NCBI GenBank assembly: GCA_026989045.1
Contig: JALSJY010000207.1
Coordinates: forward strand, 1 to 11,485
Direction: 5' to 3'
DNA: 11,485 bases
From: Hyphomicrobiales bacterium
Lineage (GTDB): Bacteria; Pseudomonadota; Alphaproteobacteria; Rhizobiales; Devosiaceae
Within the stretch, counting starts at the first letter, position 1. The number at the start of each line of letters is the position of its first letter. Below are positions 6,324 through 11,485 of the stretch, piece after piece. The notes below the pieces were generated by a model that worked only from the letters and a program-made list of their open reading frames with translations, did no database searches and was not told the DNA's origin. A program made the position numbers and the translations under genes.

Positions 6324-7691
6324 TTATTTATCAGTGTTGTTTTTTAAGGCCATAAGTGCAGCAAATGGTGAATCTGGATCAAAGGGCTTTGCTTTTATTT
6401 TATTATGGTGTTTTGGGGCGTGTTTTTTTTTCTTAGCGGAGAGACTTTGCTTGCTCTTGTTATGATGGTTAGTGTTTTTGCTAGAATTTTTTGAATTCTG
6501 CTTGTTATGCTCTGATCTAAAAGGAGCAGGAAACCATATATCATCAAATTTTTCTTCTTGAGGCTCGGATTCTTGAGATTCAACTTCTTGCAGGTCGGCT
6601 TTTCGCAGCTTATCTTCTTGAGGTTTAACCTCTTGCTCTTGAGCTTCTTGCTTTATTGGAGTGCGCTTTAGGCGATATCCTAAGGATTTTAAGATAGAAG
6701 AAAAATCTTCGCCAGCACAACCAAGCAAGCTTGTCATTTCAACGGTTACGCGAAAGCCATTCTTTTCAGCTGCCCCCTCGGGTAACTCTCCCTCAATTGT
6801 TAATGGGTTGAGCATGACTAAGGGTCTAATAAGATCAGCCAGTCGCTCTAAAATATCAATTCTAACGGCGCGGTTGCCAGCAATTTTAAAGCCAGCAATT
6901 TCATAAAGAGAGGGGTTTATTTCTTTATCTATTTCAAAGGAGGTGCGCCCAGATAAAATAATTTGTGGTAATTCACTAACGCCAGCTTGTTTTATATCGC
7001 CATTCTTAAGGGCATAGAGAATAAGCGCTAATTCGCGTTGGGCTGGCTTTAAGCTGAGGGGTAGGTAAATATGATAGGCACCAAATTTAATGCCAAGTCT
7101 ACGTAATTTACCCCTAATGTCTTGATCTAGGCTTTTAACTAGGCTTGCAATTTTTTGGCGAGGTAGAATACCAAAATGAGAAGCAAGCTGTTTTGTAAGC
7201 TCAATGGCTTGAGCGTTGGCTTCATCATTTTTATCGATCTCTATTGGGTTTTCAAGCGCTTTTATTTGCTCAAAAACAACATTGATATGATGCGATAGCC
7301 ATAGGTTAAGTCGCTCGGATATTTCGATTGTTTTGTCTTTTGGAATGTTGTTGTCGGTCAAGAGAATTATATTTGGCGAAAGGGTTTTCTCCCCTTTGCT
7401 TAGATTTGCTATTATTTGACCGCGCCAGCGTAAATATCCATCACTTGCTAATAATATTTCCTCATTGGGAGCGTTAATAAGTCGCTCAGCTCTTAGTTCT
7501 AATTGTTTGCTTATAATATCAGTCTGTGTCGTTGAGAGGCTGGTATTATCTTGCGAATTTTGATTTTCTTGAGTTTGGTTTTTTTGAGTCTGACTTGGCA
7601 TAAACCGCAGCCCCTCAATTGTTCCAAGTAAAATCTCGTTTTCATAAATCTCATCTATATTGAGATTTTTTTGAGTTTGATTTGATGTCAT
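6324..7691 (-). CDS. Orphan C-terminal half of Suv3/MgpS-like DEAD/DEAH-box helicase
   Basis: This 455-residue protein matches the C-terminal part of the roughly 1000-residue alphaproteobacterial helicase found beside fdxA and carD. Recognisable blocks are ENEILLGTIEGLRFMP (18-32), ILLASDGYLRWRGQIIANL (79-97), QKIASLVKSLDQDIRGKLRR (179-198), FGAYHIYLPLSLKPAQRELA (203-222), SGRTSFEIDKEI (247-258) and the conserved tail FDPDSPFAALMALK (437-450). There is no Walker A, no DExH and no helicase C-terminal motif VI, so it cannot be an ATP-driven helicase by itself. The frame is closed by a stop 10 codons upstream of the ATG and no helicase remnant was recognised beyond it. Low-complexity Gln/Asn (31-60) and Gln/Glu (348-382) and Lys/His-rich (395-435) linkers interrupt the domains. 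No strong Shine-Dalgarno precedes ATG 7691. The conserved blocks are intact, so selection may still act on this part, perhaps for RNA or ribosome binding. Confidence 0.7.
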   Translation of the reverse strand: MTSNQTQKNLNIDEIYENEILLGTIEGLRFMPSQTQKNQTQENQNSQDNTSLSTTQTDIISKQLELRAERLINAPNEEILLASDGYLRWRGQIIANLSKGEKTLSPNIILLTDNNIPKDKTIEISERLNLWLSHHINVVFEQIKALENPIEIDKNDEANAQAIELTKQLASHFGILPRQKIASLVKSLDQDIRGKLRRLGIKFGAYHIYLPLSLKPAQRELALILYALKNGDIKQAGVSELPQIILSGRTSFEIDKEINPSLYEIAGFKIAGNRAVRIDILERLADLIRPLVMLNPLTIEGELPEGAAEKNGFRVTVEMTSLLGCAGEDFSSILKSLGYRLKRTPIKQEAQEQEVKPQEDKLRKADLQEVESQESEPQEEKFDDIWFPAPFRSEHNKQNSKNSSKNTNHHNKSKQSLSAKKKKHAPKHHNKIKAKPFDPDSPFAALMALKNNTDK

Positions 7692-8400
7692 TAAATTTGT
7701 CTTTTTATAATATAAAAATCATTCGCTATAAATCATGTTTACTAACTATTTGTTTTGCTAAAAAAAATCAACATTTAGTTGCAGTTTTTAGATAAAATTG
7801 ATGTAGTTAAAGATAATTGCAGAACAAGTTTAAATGGTGTCAAAATGGCACATTGCGAGCATTATGGTGGATTGGTAATTTACTATTAGCACGAAGCAGG
7901 AACAAATATAGTCCGAATCGGGCTTAGGAATGAAGTTGCCAGTTTGTTCATGTCTATATGCTGTGCCTATTGGTGCGGCGTGAACTAAAATCTGTTTTAT
8001 TTTGAACTTTCTTTGCAATTTTGTATGTTTTAGCTAAATCTTGTTTAGGTTGATTACTGAATAGTAAAAATTATTGTTTTTGGCTGATATATGAAACTTT
8101 AGTTAATCTCATGTCTAAAAATTTTTTTTTATAATTAGTTTTTTTAGCTAGCAAAATAGGGGTTTTTGCTAAGTATTTTGATAAAAAATCCGTTGACCGT
8201 TTCATAATGGGAATGGTGATTTTGATTCCATAGAGAAACTCAAACAAGATTTACTTGATATATTGAACTTTAGATTAACTAATTTAAATTGAATTAATAA
8301 TAATATTTATTTGGATATCCATAATTTTATAGATTGATGCTGATTTTATGACACGGACTTGCCTTTGCTGGCCGAACCGAACGTTATGTTACGGCAAAGC
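7692..8400. other. Long AT-rich stretch without a convincing gene
   Basis: No frame with a plausible start, ribosome site and protein-like composition was found on either strand. It holds an AT-rich leader next to the helicase fragment, a patch of more balanced composition at about 7850-7990, poly-T and poly-A runs near 8120-8145, a hairpin at 8149-8171, and a block at 8281-8340 with only 9 G or C in 60 bases. It stands where the ATPase half of the helicase gene would be expected, but none of the conserved helicase motifs could be read in it. Decayed sequence from a deletion is one explanation; an unannotated small RNA is another. Confidence 0.5.
8149..8171. repeat. Perfect 8-bp inverted repeat (hairpin)
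   Basis: TAGCAAAA (8149-8156) and TTTTGCTA (8164-8171) flank a 7-base loop TAGGGGT. A T-run precedes it on the plus strand, and no T-run follows it on either strand. It therefore does not look like an intrinsic terminator. The stem is AT-rich and only moderately stable. Confidence 0.4.
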
Positions 8401-8533
8401 TTGTGTTATGTAGTTGCAATGTGCGGGTTGCTGGCATGTGGTGTGGTGGCAGTATAGCGCGCTGTGAGCAATATGGTGACAGGTGAGGGCAGTGCGATGG
8501 AGTGAGTGAGAATGGGATAGTGCAGGTAGCGCT
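8401..8533 (-). terminator. Putative Rho-dependent terminator (rut-like C-rich segment) after the DUF3108 gene
   Basis: Directly beyond the DUF3108 stop codon, the transcript would be extremely C-rich and G-poor. In 8401-8530 the minus strand has 55 C and 14 G in 130 bases, rich in pyrimidine-C steps such as CTCACTCACTCC. A long stretch where C far exceeds G, with little scope for strong secondary structure, is the classic signature of a Rho loading site. No intrinsic hairpin with a T-run follows this gene. Function is inferred from composition and position only. Confidence 0.5.
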
Positions 8534-9361
8534 CTATTTTAAGCTGGTTAAAACCATTGATAAATCGCCAGCACTTGTGCCGATAATTACCCGATAGGGG
8601 ATAAAATAATTGCTCTCTTTGAGCGGTGCATACCAGATTAACATACGTTTTGAATTAGCAAGATAGCTGGACATGCCTGAGGTCTTAAAGTGTCCTGAGA
8701 TGGGCAGATAATCCATTGTGCATAAAATAACCGGCCCTTGGTAGCCCGTTTTATTTGATGTGGCGGTTTGAGTTTTTATATATTTCATTTTAATATTAAA
8801 TCGTTCAAGGCCTGTAAAAATTTTCAAATTACTTTTACATAATTTGCTATCAAGTTTTTTTCCTTTGATGATGAAAGAGCCAATTGGATCGCTTACGCCC
8901 AATAAATGCTTTCTTTCAATTGGCACGCGGCCAATATTATTGATGAGTGGGGGGTCAACCTGAAAACCAGAGGCATTTTTACCGCTATATTGCACATTTA
9001 CTGAAAAATCGGTGTTTTTCGCTCTGGTGCTAATATTCATGCTTTTTGGTAAAAGAGAATTGCTGTTGCTTAGTCCATTTGTTGAGGCGGATGCTGTGCC
9101 TGAAGAAATTAATGTTCCAATGCCAGAAATTTTAGCGCCTAAATTTAGATCAAAGTTTTTACCATCATCTTTTAGGTTTATTTTAACGCTGGCTATATTC
9201 ACGCCGCCAAGGCTTACGATATATCTTGCATTAGCATCTACTTGTGAGCCAATTGCAGGGCTAATGAATAATGAACTTAAAGAGGCAAATAATAATGCCT
9301 TAAAATGATTTTTATTGGTTTTTTTTGTAAGCTTGGAAAAAGGTAAATTTACTAATGACAC
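8534..9361 (-). CDS. DUF3108-domain secreted (periplasmic) protein
   Basis: This is a 275-residue exported protein. After a basic N-region there is a hydrophobic stretch (about residues 20-38, ALLFASLSSLFISPAIG) with cleavage expected near residue 39. The mature part is beta-rich, opening with ARYIVSLGGVNIASVKINL and ending with WYAPLKESNYFIPYRVIIGTSAGDLSMVL, the pattern of the DUF3108 family found in many alphaproteobacteria. The biochemical role of that family is unknown to me. Two cysteines (in SKLCKSNL and VILCTMDY) could form a disulfide. The start is GTG 9361 with a weak GAAAG about 9 bases upstream; no in-frame ATG would keep the signal peptide. The gene is divergent from rpmB, the arrangement I recall in Hyphomicrobiales, and is followed by a C-rich segment that may terminate it through Rho. 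Confidence 0.75.
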   Translation of the reverse strand: MSLVNLPFSKLTKKTNKNHFKALLFASLSSLFISPAIGSQVDANARYIVSLGGVNIASVKINLKDDGKNFDLNLGAKISGIGTLISSGTASASTNGLSNSNSLLPKSMNISTRAKNTDFSVNVQYSGKNASGFQVDPPLINNIGRVPIERKHLLGVSDPIGSFIIKGKKLDSKLCKSNLKIFTGLERFNIKMKYIKTQTATSNKTGYQGPVILCTMDYLPISGHFKTSGMSSYLANSKRMLIWYAPLKESNYFIPYRVIIGTSAGDLSMVLTSLK

Positions 9362-9474
9362 AATATTATACTTTCACAACTCTTTACTAATGAGCTTTTT
9401 AGGAAACATGACTAATGCCATGGTTAACAAATATAGTTTTAGAAATGATGAAAATGCTTTTAATTATAAAAAAA

Positions 9475-9487
9475 CTTAAAATTTAAG
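9475..9487. repeat. 13-base perfect palindrome upstream of the rpmB promoter
   Basis: CTTAAA-A-TTTAAG is a perfect inverted repeat. It ends 19 bases before the -35 box of the rpmB promoter, in the region shared with the divergent DUF3108 gene. It could be an operator or an AT-rich upstream promoter element. Palindromes of A and T arise easily by chance in sequence of this composition. Confidence 0.3.
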
Positions 9488-9506
9488 TGATTGATGACGC
9501 TTATGC

Positions 9507-9535
9507 TTGACTGATTGCTGTGGTTTGACTATTTA
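9507..9535 (+). promoter_or_regulatory. Sigma-70-type promoter of rpmB
   Basis: TTGACT (9507-9512) and TATTTA (9530-9535) are separated by the optimal 17 bases. The start site would fall near 9542, leaving a leader of about 90 bases before the rpmB start. A second TTGACT at 9525-9530 has no good -10 partner. Confidence 0.55.
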
Positions 9536-9634
9536 AAGCCAACTTTTCTTACTTTTGAGTAGATAGGTGCGAAAAACCTTCGCATTATTTTTCTATTTTT
9601 GAGATAACTTATTTTTGAATGACAGGATTTTATT

Positions 9635-9919
9635 ATGGCAAGGCGTTGTGAACTTTCAGGTAAAGGCGTAATGAGTGGAAATAATGTGAGTCACGCACTC
9701 AACCGCACTCGCCGCAAATTTTTACCCAACCTTTGCAGAGTAACACTTATTTCTGACGCTCTTGAGCGCTCAGTTAAGTTTAAGGTTGCGGCCTCTACTT
9801 TGCGCACAGTTGAGCATCGTGGTGGGCTAGATGCTTATTTGTTAAAAGCAAAAGATGGTGAGCTTTCAAAGCGCGCTTTGCTTATTAAACAAGAAGTTCG
9901 TCAAAAGCTTGCTTCTTAA
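9635..9919 (+). CDS. rpmB: 50S ribosomal protein L28 (bL28)
   Basis: This 94-residue ribosomal protein begins MARRCELSGKGVMSGNNVSH and continues with the basic stretch LNRTRRKFLPNLCRV. It ends with the TVEHRGGLDAYLLKAKD block and the KRALLIKQEVRQKL helix that are typical of alphaproteobacterial L28. The longer C-terminal extension compared with the 78-residue E. coli protein is normal for this class. The four-cysteine zinc motif of some L28 proteins is absent (only Cys5 and Cys33). AGGA lies 7 bases before the ATG. It has its own promoter and an intrinsic terminator, so it is probably a single-gene transcript, divergent from the DUF3108 gene. Confidence 0.97.
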   Translation: MARRCELSGKGVMSGNNVSHALNRTRRKFLPNLCRVTLISDALERSVKFKVAASTLRTVEHRGGLDAYLLKAKDGELSKRALLIKQEVRQKLAS

Positions 9920-9947
9920 ATAATTATAGACTTTATTCTATTTGGCG

Positions 9948-9982
9948 CGGCGCTTAAAAAAAGCGCCGTGTTTATTTTCATT
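9948..9982 (+). terminator. Intrinsic terminator of rpmB
   Basis: CGGCGCTT (9948-9955) and AAGCGCCG (9961-9968) form a perfect 8-bp, GC-rich stem with a loop of five A. It is followed by TGTTTATTTTCATTT. It starts 29 bases after the rpmB stop. Confidence 0.85.
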
Positions 9983-10025
9983 TGCGTCGGTTAATTGCCG
10001 GAGTTGCAAAAAAAGGTTTGCGAAA

Positions 10026-10673
10026 ATGCGCATTCATTATCCTTTGGCTATTTTGGCCATGAGTTTAGTTATTATTGCTTCAAATTATCTGGTGCAGTTT
10101 CCAGTTCAAGCAAAAATATATTCAATTGATTTAGCGCAAATTTTGACCTGGGGTGCTTTTACCTATCCCATAGCCTTTTTGGTGACTGATTTAACCAATC
10201 GTTATTTTGGTGCGCCTAAAGCAAGAATAGTGGTGTTGGTTGGTTTTGCAATTGCAGTTTTTTGGTCAATTTTTCTTGCCTCCCCACGTATTGCAATTGC
10301 ATCTGGCAGTGCTTTTTTAGTGGCGCAATTTCTTGATATTTCAATATTTAATAAAATTCGCTTAAAAGGTTTAAAGGGAATGAAGGGTTGGTGGCACGCC
10401 CCGCTTATATCTTCTCTTATTGGTTCAATATTTGATACTATTTTATTCTTTGGAATAGCATTTTCTAGTAAATTTGCTTTTCTTGATACAATATTTGGCC
10501 AGAGCGATAGCTCACTACCTTTTGCAACGCCCTTATTAAGCGTTGGTTTTGATGTTCCACTTTGGGTTTCACTTGGAGTTGGTGATTTTATTATAAAAAT
10601 TATTGTAGCTGGATTGCTTTTACTGCCATATTTTTTGATGCAAAAAAGGCCTTTAATCAAAACTAAATTCTAA
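10026..10673 (+). CDS. yhhQ: Queuosine precursor transporter, YhhQ/VUT family
   Basis: This 215-residue inner-membrane protein has about six hydrophobic segments. The family block TYPIAFLVTDLTNRYFG (46-62) is clear, followed by ASGSAFLVAQFLDISIF (92-108) and WHAPLISSLIGSIFDTILFF (123-142). Members import queuosine precursors (preQ0/preQ1 class bases) for tRNA modification. The frame is open 28 codons further upstream, but that would start inside the rpmB terminator stem region. ATG 10026, with AAGG 9 bases before it, gives the usual length and N-terminus. The upstream gap was inspected for a preQ1 riboswitch and does not fit one. Its last 21 bases overlap the end of the phytase-like gene on the other strand, so no terminator follows. 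Salvage of the precursor suggests the organism may not make all of it, which cannot be tested here. Confidence 0.88.
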   Translation: MRIHYPLAILAMSLVIIASNYLVQFPVQAKIYSIDLAQILTWGAFTYPIAFLVTDLTNRYFGAPKARIVVLVGFAIAVFWSIFLASPRIAIASGSAFLVAQFLDISIFNKIRLKGLKGMKGWWHAPLISSLIGSIFDTILFFGIAFSSKFAFLDTIFGQSDSSLPFATPLLSVGFDVPLWVSLGVGDFIIKIIVAGLLLLPYFLMQKRPLIKTKF

Positions 10674-11485
10674 AAATAGAGTTCGCTCCCAATTGTTGAA
10701 ATTATCATCAGAGATGATGATGATACGGGTTTTTTCTTTGGCATCTTTATAAATAGCTATGCCTTCCATATTATCAATATCATTGCCAGAAGCTCTTAAA
10801 ATAACTCTGCCCTTTAATATTGTATCTGGTTTTACATCATTTGCTTTTATTAACCGCAATTGCATGGTGAAACTTAAAAAGCTAATGCCGCGCTCAAGAA
10901 TAAGCAGGTCACCATTTTCTAAAAAGGCGCAATCGGTGGGGTTCATCTTGGAGGTTTTTTTTATTGAAAGCCTTCCCTTGTCCTTTTTACCCAACATAAA
11001 GGCGGCAATATTTTTGTTATCGCGCATATTTTCTGTAATTAACAGGGTTGAGCCAGCTATTGGCGAGTTTGGTGGGGCGATACATAATGCCTCAAGTGAG
11101 GCATTAGTGCGCTCTTTGCTGAGGGCAGTTGGAATCGTCACCTCTTTGGCTGCACCGCTTGGTGCGCCATTAAAAAGCTCAAAGTCAGCTACTCTAGTGA
11201 GATTTTCAAATCCCACTCTAACGGCTGCAGGTTTCCCAAAGCGATAAATTGTTTCAATGGCTTCAGCATCTTTAGCAAATTTCCGTGGTAAAATATTGCC
11301 TTTAGAATTTTTTATAGCAGATATTTTTACCTCACTAAAAGCAAGTAATTGGCCTGTTTCATCATGAATTAAACGCCCAGAAAAGAAATTTCCAATATCG
11401 CTAACAAGTGCTATTTGATTATTTTCGCCAGTAAAGCTTATGCCAGAAAGACCGCCAAACTCTTGTGCCTCAGATGATAACTCAA
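10653..11485 (-). CDS. Phytase-like esterase-type beta-propeller protein (5' end outside the window)
   Basis: This is the last 276 residues of a protein whose start lies beyond the right edge; the frame stays open to base 11485. It matches the 'esterase-like activity of phytase' family (PF13449-type): EFGGLSGISFTGENNQIALVSDIGNFFSGRL near the start, FAKDAEAI and GFENLTRV in the middle, NPTDCAFLENGDLLILERG, and the conserved end NMEGIAIYKDAKEKTRIIIISDDNFNNWERTLFLEF. These blocks suit a beta-propeller whose acidic residues bind calcium. Members are usually exported; the signal peptide would lie outside this window. The true enzymatic activity of the family is poorly defined. The gene converges on yhhQ and overlaps its end by 21 bases. 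Confidence 0.85.
   Translation of the reverse strand, partial: ELSSEAQEFGGLSGISFTGENNQIALVSDIGNFFSGRLIHDETGQLLAFSEVKISAIKNSKGNILPRKFAKDAEAIETIYRFGKPAAVRVGFENLTRVADFELFNGAPSGAAKEVTIPTALSKERTNASLEALCIAPPNSPIAGSTLLITENMRDNKNIAAFMLGKKDKGRLSIKKTSKMNPTDCAFLENGDLLILERGISFLSFTMQLRLIKANDVKPDTILKGRVILRASGNDIDNMEGIAIYKDAKEKTRIIIISDDNFNNWERTLFLEFSFD

Noticed and set aside
7830..8018. A 62-codon minus-strand reading frame in the gap beside the helicase fragment.
   Set aside because: It begins with TTG, has no ribosome binding site and no recognisable family, and its composition is not protein-like after the first half.
8348..8413. A 21-codon plus-strand frame with four cysteines (MTRTCLCWPNRTLCYGKACVM).
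   Set aside because: It has no ribosome binding site and lies at the edge of a composition shift; cysteine codons are expected by chance there.
9969..10025. Possible preQ1 riboswitch ahead of the queuosine-precursor transporter: a small CGG/CCG hairpin followed by GCAAAAAAAGG that resembles the A-rich tail of preQ1-I aptamers.
   Set aside because: The loop is only about 7 bases, there is no conserved cytosine in it to pair with preQ1, and the stem is 3-4 bp. It does not fit the preQ1-I fold.
10759..11247. A 162-codon plus-strand frame opposite the phytase-like gene.
   Set aside because: The minus-strand frame has clear family motifs along its whole length; the plus-strand frame is its shadow.

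Overview
The window looks like ordinary chromosome of an AT-rich alphaproteobacterium, most likely of the Hyphomicrobiales (Rhizobiales). The evidence is the CarD regulator, the 7Fe ferredoxin of the FdxA type, the C-terminal half of the alphaproteobacterial Suv3/MgpS-like helicase, a DUF3108 periplasmic protein and ribosomal protein L28, lying in the order I recall for that group. No mobile element, CRISPR array or phage gene was seen. The exact genus cannot be read from this stretch.

Layout. (1) 1-2415: a promoter and tRNA-Leu(CAA) lead into a secreted D,D-carboxypeptidase on the plus strand. Facing it on the minus strand are a TusA-type sulfur carrier, a small CAP-domain lipoprotein and tRNA-Arg(CCT). 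(2) 2490-4865: a plus-strand pair, a secreted nuclease-fold protein followed by an M48 metalloprotease lipoprotein, ends at a hairpin shared with carD. (3) 4918-7691, minus strand: carD, fdxA and an orphan C-terminal helicase fragment. (4) 7692-8533: an 840-base stretch with no convincing gene. Its end next to the DUF3108 gene is a strongly C-rich, G-poor transcript segment that looks like a Rho loading site. (5) 8534-9361: the DUF3108 protein on the minus strand, divergent from rpmB (L28, plus), which ends at a clean intrinsic terminator. (6) A queuosine-precursor transporter (YhhQ/VUT family) on the plus strand overlaps tail to tail with a phytase-like esterase gene that runs off the right edge.

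Most of these genes serve envelope upkeep (carboxypeptidase, CAP lipoprotein, M48 protease, DUF3108 protein, phytase-like protein) or RNA and translation (two tRNAs, L28, queuosine precursor uptake, TusA). CarD and FdxA are the regulatory and redox pair.

The points most worth a second look are these: the helicase has lost its whole ATPase half and the S4-domain gene usually next to it is missing; a perfect FNR/FixK-type box and a perfect inverted pair of CtrA-type octamers lie upstream of carD; the nuclease-fold protein has replaced its acidic active-site residues; and the C-rich segment lies after the DUF3108 gene. No wholly new system is evident.
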